Below are positions 16,320 to 24,660 of a DNA stretch of 45,529 bases, one piece after another. The notes below the pieces were generated by a model. It worked only from the letters and a program-made list of their open reading frames with translations. It ran no database searches and was not told the DNA's origin. This stretch comes from Gammaproteobacteria bacterium (lineage in GTDB: Bacteria > Pseudomonadota > Gammaproteobacteria > JAJPIJ01). Every line of letters starts with the position of its first letter. Within the stretch, counting starts at the first letter, position 1. The translations under genes were made by a program, and so were the position numbers. The stretch covers positions 1-45,529 of the forward strand of contig JAJVHZ010000033.1 in assembly GCA_022072255.1 (NCBI GenBank), given 5' to 3'.

Positions 16320-16901
16320 CTACCGGGGCGTTGTGACGGGCGCCGGCGCGGTGCCTTCCTCGGTGGCGGCGGTACCGGCCGCAGGCGGCGAGATCGGGGC
16401 GACAACGGATTTCTGCTCGAGCAGGCGCCTGGCCTCGGTGGTCTGCTGCTGCTCCCATGCATCGATGATGCTTTTCAGCCTGGCGATCGTGGCATCCGGC
16501 GGTTCCGCCGGGGCGGTCGACGCGGCGCTTTCGGATTCGCCGAAGCCGCGCTCCAGTACGCTCGTGCCCGGTTTGGCCTCTGTAGTCTCCGGCGTTGCCG
16601 GCTCGCCCCCGGGTGCCGCGGTCTGCGGGCCTGATGCGGCCGGCGTCTCGGCGAAAGCGGTCGCGCGCAGGGCCGCGCGCTCCTCGATAGCCACCGCCCG
16701 GGCCGTGTCATCGATCAGGCGGCCGTTCTCGAAGACGAAGACGCGGGGGCCGGGTTTGTCGCTGCGGTACCAGGCGGGCGGCTTGCCGGACATGTGCGTG
16801 CGCCCGGTCTGCGGATTGACCCACTGGTACATGCGCGCCTGCGCAGGCAGGGCGGCGCATGCGGCCACGAGCAACACCAGGATGGGGTATCGTGATTTCA
16901 T
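16320..16901 (-). CDS. DUF4124 domain exported protein
   Basis: A 193-residue protein with a signal peptide (1 to ~22, LVLLVAACAALPAQA) and an N-terminal DUF4124 domain with the family motif MYQWVNPQTGRTHMSGKPP (23-60). The rest is Pro/Ala/Thr/Glu-rich and of low complexity with one helical stretch (DATIARLKSIIDAWEQQQ). DUF4124 proteins are small periplasmic proteins of unknown function common in gammaproteobacteria. An extended -10 box lies 23 nt upstream. The gene converges on the Ser/Thr kinase with a 43-bp gap. Confidence 0.85.
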   Translation of the reverse strand: MKSRYPILVLLVAACAALPAQARMYQWVNPQTGRTHMSGKPPAWYRSDKPGPRVFVFENGRLIDDTARAVAIEERAALRATAFAETPAASGPQTAAPGGEPATPETTEAKPGTSVLERGFGESESAASTAPAEPPDATIARLKSIIDAWEQQQTTEARRLLEQKSVVAPISPPAAGTAATEEGTAPAPVTTPR

Positions 16902-16924
16902 CACACTGGGCGTCCGTAGGGCCG

Positions 16925-16933
16925 AGTATAGCA
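16925..16933 (-). promoter_or_regulatory. Extended -10 promoter of the DUF4124 gene
   Basis: TGCTATACT on the minus strand is an extended -10 (TGn plus TATACT). It would start a ~17-nt leader before the ATG at 16901. Confidence 0.45.
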
Positions 16934-17026
16934 TCAACGTCCTCGGCGCCGCCGGGGCGAAACGTGCGTGCTCTTCGGCGTTGCGCACGATTCACCCCGG
17001 CTGAATTGCGTTCGCGGCCGGGAGGA

Positions 17027-17902
17027 TTATTCCGCCCGCCGTCTTAAGAGTGCCATGCCGATCATGGCCGAGCCCAGCATCAGCACCGGCGCCGGCAACG
17101 GGACGGGAGCCGTCGCGATACTGACGTTGTCCAGGCCGACGGCCGACTGGGTGCCTTCACCACCCTCCAGCAGCTCGAATTCGAGCCACCAGGTCACGCC
17201 GGTCTGTTCCGCGGTGGGAGACCAGACCGGCAGGTCGCCGGCGAGAAACCGCCGTGACTGGAATCCCGAGTCGCTGCCCAGCGAGGCGAGCTGCAGGGGG
17301 GACGCTGTCCCGGCGGCATTGGTCAGCTTCACGTTGACGACGTCCTGCGCCGTGCCGCTGGTATCGATGCCGTTGAAGGCCATGTCGAAGGCGAACCGGA
17401 CCGTGGCGGTCCCGCCCGGGACGAGAAACGGCAGGCGCACGAAGGACTGTCCGGTTCCGGGTGAGACGGTCCCGGTGCCGAAGACAGGACCATCGTTGTC
17501 GCCGAGGACGAGAAAATTGTTCGGCAGGGGGGCGTCCGGTGCGCCGAAATGGCCATTGAAAGTCGCGTCGTCCGCGACCGCCTCGCTGCCGTTGATCGGA
17601 TTGGCCGCGTTGCGCACGTTGACGCGCGCGGCGGTGGTCGACCCGGAGCTGGCGCGCACGCCGTCGTCACCGCCGGGAAGCCCGGCGACAACGTCGAGCG
17701 GACAACTCGGCTGGCAGACATCGACGGTATCGCTCGCGCCCGGGACGCCGACCGAGTCGAAGTCATAGGTAATCGGTGCGGCGCGGGCGTCGTTGCTCGT
17801 GACCGATGCTGCCACGATGCAAATGGCGGCCAGCGCCAGGCGGCCACCGTGGCCGCGGCGCGAGTGCCGATTGCTGGAAAACAAAGCGTAGGAAAGTGAC
17901 AT
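17027..17902 (-). CDS. VPLPA/PEP-CTERM sorting-signal envelope protein
   Basis: A 291-residue exported protein. The N-terminus has a long signal peptide ending near ARAAP (residue ~42). The body is beta-rich and Gly/Asp/Thr-rich, a lectin-like sequence of the kind common in exosortase substrates. The C-terminus reads VPLPAPVLMLGSAMIGMAL followed by RRRAE: the sorting motif, a membrane span and a basic tail, as recognised by exosortase enzymes. After processing it would be released to or anchored in the outer envelope or exopolysaccharide. The ATG at 17902 has a very strong AAAGGAGG. A sigma-54-like element lies ~70 bp upstream. No exosortase gene is in the window. Confidence 0.88.
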   Translation of the reverse strand: MSLSYALFSSNRHSRRGHGGRLALAAICIVAASVTSNDARAAPITYDFDSVGVPGASDTVDVCQPSCPLDVVAGLPGGDDGVRASSGSTTAARVNVRNAANPINGSEAVADDATFNGHFGAPDAPLPNNFLVLGDNDGPVFGTGTVSPGTGQSFVRLPFLVPGGTATVRFAFDMAFNGIDTSGTAQDVVNVKLTNAAGTASPLQLASLGSDSGFQSRRFLAGDLPVWSPTAEQTGVTWWLEFELLEGGEGTQSAVGLDNVSIATAPVPLPAPVLMLGSAMIGMALLRRRAE

Positions 17903-18286
17903 GGCGGACCTCCTTTGTCCGAGATTTTGAAACGCTGTCCTTGCTGCCGTCCCGGGTGGATTCCGCCTTCAGGCAGAGCCGGTGCCGGCGTGGCGAAGTT
18001 TACAACGATCACACCCGTCGATGGCAAGACGCGCAGAACACCGCGAAGCTACAGCGCCGTTGCCGAGCGGGACACATCGGCTGGCGTCGATCGACATTTT
18101 TTTGACACTCGGTGCTCTGGCTGTGATGCAGGTCTCATCACGGGTGTGGTATTGCCCGCCCCTGTTGTGGAGAAATTCACGTTGCTCAACGGATTAGGGC
18201 GGGTCGCCGGCTGGCCTCGGGGGAAGGGCCCGGCCCGGCTTCAGGGGAACGGAGAGACTGAACGCGATCAGGGGCGCGTGCCGACC
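17903..18286. other. Divergent intergenic region between sorting-signal gene and HDOD gene
   Basis: About 384 bp without a supported gene. It holds the sigma-54-like site toward the sorting-signal gene. Toward the HDOD gene there is a TTGACA at 18102-18107 preceded by a T-run, but the -10 position (GATGCA) is poor. The in-frame extension of the HDOD reading frame through here has no family resemblance. Confidence 0.5.
17972..17986 (-). promoter_or_regulatory. Sigma-54-like promoter of the sorting-signal gene
   Basis: The minus strand reads GGCACCGGCTCTGCC: a -24 GG within GGCAC, ten bases, then the -12 GC within TGC. This matches the core of the RpoN consensus except for C in place of the first T of each half. 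It lies 70 bp before the ATG, giving a leader of ~60 nt. Exosortase substrates in PrsK/PrsR systems are known to use sigma-54. Such a core match can also arise by chance in GC-rich DNA. Confidence 0.35.
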
Positions 18287-19150
18287 ATGCCATCCACCGC
18301 AGCACAACTCGTCGACGGGGTCGAAACCCTGAAGTCGCTGCCCGCCGCCTATCTGCACATCAAGCGCGTGATCGACGATCCGCGTTCCTCCACCAGCGAT
18401 CTCGCCAACGCCATCAGCTCCGATCCCGCATTGACGGCCCGGGTGCTGCGGCTGGTGAACAGCCCGCTATACGGCTTCAACTCGAAGATCGAAACCGTCT
18501 CGCGGGCGCTCGTGATCCTCGGGATCCAGCAGATCCACGATCTCGCGCTGGCGACATCGGTGGCCGCTGTTTTCAAGTCTGCCCGGCCGCAGCGGCTGGA
18601 CATGGCGCGGTTCTGGCGCGAGAGCGTCTACTGCGCACTGGCAGCGCGCTCCGTGGCCAAGCTCTGCAACGTCCTGGACAGCGAACGGTTGTTCGTGGCG
18701 GGGCTGCTGCACGGGCTCGGCACGCTGGTGATGTTCGACCGGGCGCCCCAGGAAGCGGCCGAGGCAGCGCGTCAGGCGGCGCAGGGTGAGCGGCCCATCG
18801 TCGACGCACAACGCGCGCTGATAGGCTGCAATTACGCGGAGGTAGGCGCCCTGCTTGCGCGTCGATGGAACCTGCCCGTGAATCTGTGCTCGGCGATCGC
18901 CCATCACCTGCAGCCCGAGGCGGCCGAGCCGCCGGCGGTGATCGAGTCGATTGTGCATATCGGATACTGGGTGATGCGCGCCGTGCAGGACGAGCGCGCG
19001 CAGGATTCCTGGGCGCGCCGCCTCAGTCCCGCCGCGTGGGAGGCCACCGGTCTGACGGTGGAGTGCTTCTCGCTGGTGCGCATGCAGGCCGACGCACAGT
19101 TCGCCGAGACACTTGCAATGCTCGCCGACGGGGCATCCAGGGCCGCCTGA
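18287..19150 (+). CDS. HDOD domain protein
   Basis: A 287-residue cytoplasmic regulator with an HDOD domain at about 12-215. Typical motifs are SLPAAYLHIKRVIDDP, ISSDPALTARVLRLVNSPLYGF and TVSRALVILGIQQIHDLALATS. The HD pair of true phosphohydrolases is replaced by His-Gly (142-143, LLHGLG), which marks it as a non-catalytic signalling domain. HDOD proteins link stress, motility and cyclic-di-GMP signalling. The ATG at 18287 gives the family's length; a GTG at 18278 with AGGGG close upstream is an alternative. It converges on the PilZ/DUF1631-like gene with 8 bp between stops. Confidence 0.9.
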   Translation: MPSTAAQLVDGVETLKSLPAAYLHIKRVIDDPRSSTSDLANAISSDPALTARVLRLVNSPLYGFNSKIETVSRALVILGIQQIHDLALATSVAAVFKSARPQRLDMARFWRESVYCALAARSVAKLCNVLDSERLFVAGLLHGLGTLVMFDRAPQEAAEAARQAAQGERPIVDAQRALIGCNYAEVGALLARRWNLPVNLCSAIAHHLQPEAAEPPAVIESIVHIGYWVMRAVQDERAQDSWARRLSPAAWEATGLTVECFSLVRMQADAQFAETLAMLADGASRAA

Positions 19151-19158
19151 GACGCTCC

Positions 19159-20193
19159 TCAGGGTTTCAGCACGTCGTTGAGACGGTCGTAGAGTTCGGG
19201 CAGCGCCATCCCCAGGCCGTCGCGCAAGGCGTCCCGCAGGACGTCGGCATTGGGCTTGTTCGGCCAGATCGAGGTCAGCAGATCGAAGACGACGCGGCAG
19301 ACGTTCTCGGCGCTCAAGGGGTTGTTCTGGTGACTGACCCTGCGACCGAGCAATTGTCCCAGCGCGCCTTCGAGCGCCACCGACCTGCCCTGAAGCTGCA
19401 CCTCGAGGTGCGCGATGACCTCGCCCAGGGCGAGAAAGACGCTCAGGTCCGCCGCCTCCGGCCCGCCCGCATCGCCGCCCTCGACGGCAGGTGCCGCGCC
19501 GTTCGGCTCCGCTGCGGACTGCGTGAATGTGAAGAACTCCCCGAGCAACAGCACCTGCAGCTGGGTCGCCACATTCGCGCGCGACTGCTTCAGGGCGCTG
19601 ATGGCGAGCACGTGCTGGTTGCGATCGAAGGCGCGGTCGGTGCGATCCAGCGCGTCGGCCATCTTCTCGTCGAGCACGTTGAGCAGCGTATTGGCCAGCG
19701 TCCCGGCCTCGCGGTCGAGCGTCTCGCTGCACAGCGACAGCCGCCGTTCATATTCGTTCTTCGCGGCGCTGGAGAGGGTGCGCACCGGCTCCGTGCCTGC
19801 GCGCAGGCGCTGCTCGGCGATGGCGGAAAGCACGATGGTGCGCAACGCGGCAATCACCTTCGGCGTGACGTCGAGCAGTTCGACGCCCAACCCGTTGCTG
19901 AACACGCGCGCGATCCGGCCATGCAGGTCGATGTGCCTCATCTTCTCGTCGACGGGCACCAGGAAATGCACGCCGACGCGGATGTCGTGTTCGAGCTCGG
20001 CCGGGCGGGAGTCGAGCATGGAAGGGCCGAAGGCCAGGCGCAGCCCGCGGCTGCAGCAGTCGCGTATCGTGCAGGCATAGGCACGCTGACCCAGGCCGGT
20101 CAGCAGGGCGTCGACATGTATTGCGTGCCGCCGGCGGGCGCGCCGATCGCTCTGTGCCGTCTGCTCGTCGCGGGTGATCTCGTGCGGGCTCAT
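19159..20193 (-). CDS. PilZ-like/DUF1631-like protein
   Basis: A 344-residue protein. The N-terminal ~110 residues look like a PilZ domain of the kind fused to DUF1631: an Arg-rich RRARRRH, then CTIRDCCSRGLRLAFG, a variant of the cyclic-di-GMP-binding second motif, then a beta-barrel with IARVFSNGLGVEL. The remainder is helical and resembles the start of DUF1631 (YERRLSLCSETL, KMADALDRTDRAFDRNQHVLAISALK). It is much shorter than full DUF1631 proteins (~700 residues or more). It may therefore be a natural short form. The ATG at 20193 is preceded by GGAGGAG at a long spacing. Role: likely cyclic-di-GMP-linked or stress-related. Confidence 0.7.
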   Translation of the reverse strand: MSPHEITRDEQTAQSDRRARRRHAIHVDALLTGLGQRAYACTIRDCCSRGLRLAFGPSMLDSRPAELEHDIRVGVHFLVPVDEKMRHIDLHGRIARVFSNGLGVELLDVTPKVIAALRTIVLSAIAEQRLRAGTEPVRTLSSAAKNEYERRLSLCSETLDREAGTLANTLLNVLDEKMADALDRTDRAFDRNQHVLAISALKQSRANVATQLQVLLLGEFFTFTQSAAEPNGAAPAVEGGDAGGPEAADLSVFLALGEVIAHLEVQLQGRSVALEGALGQLLGRRVSHQNNPLSAENVCRVVFDLLTSIWPNKPNADVLRDALRDGLGMALPELYDRLNDVLKP

Positions 20194-20397
20194 GGGGTTA
20201 AGTGGTCGCTCCTCCAGACCGTGGTATCGGCGGGAGACCGGACGGACTTGAGCGGGGCGGGCAGGCGGCGACCGGAGTCGCGGTGCGCGGCCTGCAACCA
20301 TGCGGCGCGGCTCACACCGTGCCGCGGATAGGATCCCCTGCCCGGTGGCGCGTTGCGTCCTGCCGGCGATGTTCGCCGCCCGGAGCGGCCGGGCGCC

Positions 20398-21255
20398 TCA
20401 TTGCCGCGATGTCAGCAGTTGATCGAGCGCCAGGCGCACATCGCGATAGCGAGGCTGCCAGCGTGTGCGCGCACAGGTCGGATCGATGCGGCACGCGCGC
20501 GCGCCGCCGGGCCGTCCTGCGATCGCGGCCGTATCGTCGGCCCGCTCGAACTGGCACGGCACGCCAAGACGCGCCGCGAGGTGTTGGTAGTAATCCCGTC
20601 GTCGCAGGGGGAGGCCGTCGGCGCCCAGCTCGATGGTGGCGGCGCCATCCTCTTCCGCCACCGCCTGCAGCAGCGCGGCGGCGTCCTCCACGTGAATGAG
20701 GTTCAGGAGATCCTCGGGGTCGCCGGCCACGCTCTGCGCCTGCAGCAGCGTGGTCATGCCGACGATGCGGCCGGGTCCGTAGAGGCCGGCCAGCCGCACG
20801 ATGCGGGCACTCCCGCCCAGCGACAGCCAGGCGTCCTCGATGTCCTTCAGGCACCGAGCGCGCCCGTCGGCCGGCGCCGCCGGGATGTCGGCATCCACCG
20901 CATCAACGCCCCGATCGCCGTACACGGCCATCGAGGAGGCCAGCACCGCGCGCCGCGGGCCGTGCTCCGCCAGCACGGCGGCGAGCCGTGCGACGTCGCC
21001 CGGGGGGTTCGGCCCGGTGCCGGGCGGCACACAGTAATACAGGTGCCAGGGCCCATGCCCGTGCAGCGTGGCGCGCAGCGGGCCGTAGCTGTGCGGATCG
21101 CCCACCTGCAGCGTCAGCGGTGATACGCCCAGCGCGCGCAGGCGCTCGACGCCGGCCGGCTGGCGCGCGGTCCCGTGCACCGGGTAGCCGGCCGCCAGCA
21201 ACCGCGCCGCCAGGGCCCGGCCGAGATAACCACAGCCGATGATCAGGCTGTTCAC
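20398..21255 (-). CDS. NAD(P)-dependent SDR epimerase-like protein (YeeZ-type)
   Basis: A 285-residue extended/atypical SDR with the N-terminal nucleotide loop GCGYLGRALA (residues 7-16) and a conserved SSMAVYGDRG stretch where the epimerase catalytic Ser and Tyr lie. The usual Lys of the YxxxK pair is not evident. Other family stretches are RIVRLAGLYGPGR and LLNLIHVEDAA. These match E. coli YeeZ, whose substrate is unknown. The ATG at 21255 overlaps the end of hrpB by 4 bp, so it is co-translated with the helicase. Confidence 0.88.
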   Translation of the reverse strand: MNSLIIGCGYLGRALAARLLAAGYPVHGTARQPAGVERLRALGVSPLTLQVGDPHSYGPLRATLHGHGPWHLYYCVPPGTGPNPPGDVARLAAVLAEHGPRRAVLASSMAVYGDRGVDAVDADIPAAPADGRARCLKDIEDAWLSLGGSARIVRLAGLYGPGRIVGMTTLLQAQSVAGDPEDLLNLIHVEDAAALLQAVAEEDGAATIELGADGLPLRRRDYYQHLAARLGVPCQFERADDTAAIAGRPGGARACRIDPTCARTRWQPRYRDVRLALDQLLTSRQ

Positions 21256-23783
21256 GGTCGCGGCGCGGGAGGTTTCACCCTGCGCGTGGCGACGGCGGTG
21301 AGCGGATCCTCCGGCCAGTAGTGCTTCGGATAGCGTCCCTTGAGTTCCTTGCGGACCTCCTGGTAGCCGGATGCCCAGAAACTGGCCAGGTCGCGGGTCA
21401 CCTGCACGGGCCGGCCGGCAGGCGACAACAGGTGTATGACGACCGCTGCGCGGCCACGGGCGAGGCGTGGCGTCTCGCGCAGCCCGAACATCTCCTGCAG
21501 CCGCGCCGCGAGCACCGGCGCCTCCCCGGCGCTGTAATCGAGCGTGACGCGCGAGCCACTCGGGACGGCGATGTGCGTCGGAGCCTGCTCATCGAGGTCG
21601 CGTTGCTGCCGCCAGGTCAGCAGGGCGCCAAGGACGGCAGGCAGATCCAGGCGCGCGAGGTGTTCGCGGCGGGTCATCCCGGCGAGGAACGGCGCGAGCC
21701 AGTGCTCCACGGTGGCGAAGAGGTGATGGTCGGAGACATCCGGCCAGGCCGCGGGTTCGTGCCGGCGCATGAACGCCACGCGTGCCTGCCAGGCGCGGGC
21801 CGCGTCGTTCCACGGCAGTGCGCCGATGCCGAGGGCGCGTACGCCGTCGAGCATCGCATCGCCGGCGACCCGGGGGTCCACCGAATCCAGGGCCGACTCG
21901 GCGATGACGAGGCTGCCGAGGCGCTGCTCGCGGCGGGCGACCACCGCCTCGGCGCGCCGGTCCCACGCGACGGTGTCGCTCGTGGTGATCTGTCCGGCGA
22001 AAACGCTCTGCGCCTGCGCGAGCTCCAGCGGTGCAGCCAGGAATACGCGGGCCTCCCGTTCGCCGGCGTCGAGATCCGCGATTGCGAGAAAATCCGCGCG
22101 CGCGAGCAGATCCGTCTCCGCGAAGGCCGCACCGCGGCCGTTGCTCAGCTGAAAGCGTCCCGCCTGGCTGCCCCGCCGGCGGGCGATGCGGTCGGGATAG
22201 GCGAGCGCGAGCAGGATCCCGGTGTGCGAGTCGATGGCGTCGCGCTTCCCGTCGCCGCGGCCCACGCCCAGCTGTGCGCGCCAGCCGTCGGCCAGCCTGC
22301 GAACGCGTTCGCGCACTCCCCGGTCGACCTCCGCGCCCGCGGGCAGGTGCTCCCGGATGCCGCGCAGCGCCTCCACGCGCATGCGCATGTCGACCTCGCG
22401 GGCCGGTGCCGGCCCGCGCAACAGGTCGCGCTCGCCGAGCAGCGCCGCCAGCTCGCAGGCCAGTGCCACCGCACCGAGCTCGCGCGCGCACAGCAGCATG
22501 TGCGCAAGCCTGGGGTGCGTGCCCAGTTCGCTCATGGCGCGGCCGTGAGCGGTGATGAGGCCCGAGCCGTCGACCGCGCCGAGCGCCTGCAGCAGTGCTC
22601 CTGCCTGCGCATGGGCCGCGAGCGGGAGTGCGGACAGCCAGCGCAGTTGCGAGGGATCGCGCACCCCCCAGCGCGCGAGCTCCAGGGCAAGCGGACACAG
22701 GTCCGCCTCCAGGATCTCGGGCGGCGTGTAGGCGTCGAGCGATCGGCCCGCCTCCTCGCTCCACAGCCGGTAGCAGATGCCGGGCGCCACGCGTCCGGCG
22801 CGGCCGCGTCTCTGATCCGCGGCCGCCCGCGAGACGCGCATCGTCACCAGCCGGGTCATGCCGCTGCGCGGATCGAAGCGCGCGCGGCGCGCGAGCCCGC
22901 TGTCGACGACGATGCGCACCCCCTCGATGGTGAGGCTGGTCTCGGCGATCGAGGTGGCCAGCACGACCTTGCGCTGGCCGGGCCCGCCCGGGGCGATCGC
23001 CCGCTCCTGCTCCGCCGGCGGCAGATCGCCGAACAGGGGCAGCACCTCGGCGTCGGCGCCGGGCTGTTCCTCCAGCAACTGTTTCACCCTGCGGATCTCC
23101 CCGGCGCCCGGGAGGAACACGAGCATGTCGCCCGCCTCCGCGCGCAAGGCGCGCCGCACCGTCTCGGCAATCTCGGCCTCGATACGGATCCCGGCGCGGC
23201 GCGCGAGGTGGCGGGTCTCGACCGGGAAACTGCGCCCCGGCGCGGTGATGATCGGCGCGCCGCCCAGCCAGGCCGCGATCGGCTCGGCGTCCAGGGTCGC
23301 GGACATCACCACGAGGCGCAGATCGTCGCGCAACTGGGCCTGCGCATCCAGGCAGAGGGCCAGGCCCAGGTCCGCGTGCAGGCTGCGCTCATGGAATTCA
23401 TCGAAGATGACGCAGGCGGTGTCCTCGAGCCCGGGGTCGTTCTGCAGCATGCGCGTCAGCACGCCCTCGGTGACCACCTCGATACACGTGGCCGCGCTGA
23501 CGCGATTCTCCAGCCGCATGCGGTAGCCGACGGTCTGGCCGGGTTCCTCGCCCAGCAGCCGTGCCATCCAGAAGGCCACCGATCGCGCAGCGAGTCGCCT
23601 TGGCTCGAGCATCAGGATCTTCCGATCCTCGCGCCACGGCGCCGCGTGCAGCGCCAGCGGAATGCGTGTGCTCTTGCCGGCGCCCGGAGGCGCCTGCACC
23701 ACGGCGACACGCACCCGCGACAGGGCCTCCAGCAGTGCCGGCAGCGCGGCATCGATGGGCAGCGCGGGTGCGGAGATCGTCAA
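21252..23783 (-). CDS. hrpB: ATP-dependent RNA helicase HrpB
   Basis: An 843-residue DEAH-type RNA helicase. Walker A is PPGAGKST (32-39), motif II is DEFH (128-131), motif III is SAT, and motif VI is QRRGRAGR. The HrpB-specific C-terminal domain (LLSPAGRPVQVTRDLASFW, ELKGRYPKHYWPEDP) is intact. HrpB has no settled role in most bacteria; a homologue in Borrelia affects mRNA expression. The start is a TTG at 23783, because the family's N-terminus begins with LPIDAALPALLEAL and no ATG or GTG precedes it. A TAAGAT box is ~40 bp upstream. It overlaps the downstream SDR gene. Confidence 0.95.
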   Translation of the reverse strand: MTISAPALPIDAALPALLEALSRVRVAVVQAPPGAGKSTRIPLALHAAPWREDRKILMLEPRRLAARSVAFWMARLLGEEPGQTVGYRMRLENRVSAATCIEVVTEGVLTRMLQNDPGLEDTACVIFDEFHERSLHADLGLALCLDAQAQLRDDLRLVVMSATLDAEPIAAWLGGAPIITAPGRSFPVETRHLARRAGIRIEAEIAETVRRALRAEAGDMLVFLPGAGEIRRVKQLLEEQPGADAEVLPLFGDLPPAEQERAIAPGGPGQRKVVLATSIAETSLTIEGVRIVVDSGLARRARFDPRSGMTRLVTMRVSRAAADQRRGRAGRVAPGICYRLWSEEAGRSLDAYTPPEILEADLCPLALELARWGVRDPSQLRWLSALPLAAHAQAGALLQALGAVDGSGLITAHGRAMSELGTHPRLAHMLLCARELGAVALACELAALLGERDLLRGPAPAREVDMRMRVEALRGIREHLPAGAEVDRGVRERVRRLADGWRAQLGVGRGDGKRDAIDSHTGILLALAYPDRIARRRGSQAGRFQLSNGRGAAFAETDLLARADFLAIADLDAGEREARVFLAAPLELAQAQSVFAGQITTSDTVAWDRRAEAVVARREQRLGSLVIAESALDSVDPRVAGDAMLDGVRALGIGALPWNDAARAWQARVAFMRRHEPAAWPDVSDHHLFATVEHWLAPFLAGMTRREHLARLDLPAVLGALLTWRQQRDLDEQAPTHIAVPSGSRVTLDYSAGEAPVLAARLQEMFGLRETPRLARGRAAVVIHLLSPAGRPVQVTRDLASFWASGYQEVRKELKGRYPKHYWPEDPLTAVATRRVKPPAPRP

Positions 23784-23821
23784 GATCGCGAGGCGATGGA
23801 ACCGGGTCGGAGGATGCGTGG

Positions 23822-23827
23822 ATCTTA
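23822..23827 (-). promoter_or_regulatory. Possible -10 box of hrpB
   Basis: TAAGAT on the minus strand within GCGTTAAGAT, 38 nt upstream of the TTG start. The same ten bases occur ahead of pepN (30573-30582). Confidence 0.35.
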
Positions 23828-23885
23828 ACGCATGGCCGCGGACGGGCCCTGCGCCGGCGTCAAGCCAGCCCCGTGCAAGTGAAGA

Positions 23886-23901
23886 ATGCCTCGCGAGGCA
23901 T
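23886..23901. repeat. 16-bp perfect palindrome downstream of the BI-1 gene
   Basis: ATGCCTCGCGAGGCAT is a perfect palindrome between hrpB and the BI-1 terminator. With no loop it is more like a protein-binding site than a hairpin; function unknown. Confidence 0.4.
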
Positions 23902-23916
23902 GGCGCACGGCGGCGG

Positions 23917-23944
23917 AAAAAAAAGGCCGGCGCGATGGCCGGCC
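23917..23944 (-). terminator. Rho-independent terminator of the BI-1 gene
   Basis: On the minus strand a 7-bp GC stem (GGCCGGC with GCCGGCC) closes a 6-nt loop and is followed by eight T residues, about 33 bp after the BI-1 stop codon. A textbook intrinsic terminator. Confidence 0.92.
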
Positions 23945-23976
23945 GTTCACTACTGGAGAGAAGACACTGCTACTGC

Positions 23977-24660
23977 TTACTCGTCGCCGCCGAAGATGCC
24001 GAACAGGTGCAGCAGGCTGGTGAAAATGTTGTAGATGGCCACGTACAGGCTCACCGTGGCCATGATGTAGTTGGTCTCGCCGCCGTGCACGATGGCGCTG
24101 GTCTCGAAGAGGATGAGACCGGCCATCAGCATCACGAACAGCGCGGAGACCGCCAGCGACAGGCCCGGCATCTCGAGGAAATACGCGGCCAGACCGGCGA
24201 GGAAGGCAACGAGTATGCCCGCGAACAGCATGCCGCCCATGAAGCTGAAGTCACGGCGGGTGGTCAGGGCGTAGGCCGAGAGGCCGACAAACACCGCGGC
24301 GGTGCCGCCGAGGGCCGTCGCGACGAGCTGCGGGCCGTTGGCGAACGCGCCCATGTACGCGTTGAGCAGGGGGCCCAGGGTCAGTCCCATGAAGCCCGTC
24401 AGGGCGAACACGGCCAGCAGTCCCCAGGCGCTGTTGCGCAGGTACTGGGTGAGGAACAGCAGGCCGAAATAGCCGATCAGGGTGGGCAGCAGGCCGAGCG
24501 ACGTCATGTTGGTCGACACCGCCACCCCGGCGGTCACGGCGCTGAAGCCGAGCGTCAGTGCCAGCAGAAGGTAGGTGTTGCGCAGCACCCGGTTGGTGCT
24601 GAGGACGGATGGCGCCGGGGCGGCAATGACCTGCCCGGTCGCGCGATAAGGCGTCGCCAT
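23977..24660 (-). CDS. Bax inhibitor-1/YccA family membrane protein
   Basis: A 227-residue protein with seven hydrophobic segments in the inner membrane and the family stretches VLRNTYLLLALTLGFSA, LALTGF-like FALTGFMGLTLGPLLN and YIMATVSLYVAIYNIFTSLL. The final loop ends in an acidic FGGDE. E. coli YccA interacts with the FtsH protease and protects the SecY translocon; other BI-1 proteins are pH-sensitive calcium channels. The ATG at 24660 has AGGAGG nine bases upstream. It is a single-gene unit ended by a strong terminator. Confidence 0.93.
   Translation of the reverse strand: MATPYRATGQVIAAPAPSVLSTNRVLRNTYLLLALTLGFSAVTAGVAVSTNMTSLGLLPTLIGYFGLLFLTQYLRNSAWGLLAVFALTGFMGLTLGPLLNAYMGAFANGPQLVATALGGTAAVFVGLSAYALTTRRDFSFMGGMLFAGILVAFLAGLAAYFLEMPGLSLAVSALFVMLMAGLILFETSAIVHGGETNYIMATVSLYVAIYNIFTSLLHLFGIFGGDE

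Noticed and set aside
18087-18103. GTCGATCGAC palindrome followed by a T-run, resembling a terminator
   Set aside because: Only a 4-bp stem, and no plus-strand gene upstream that needs termination. The T-run is part of the TTGACA stretch.
21321-23828. 835-codon plus-strand open frame over hrpB
   Set aside because: Antisense shadow of a complete helicase gene; composition typical of GC-rich codon-position bias.
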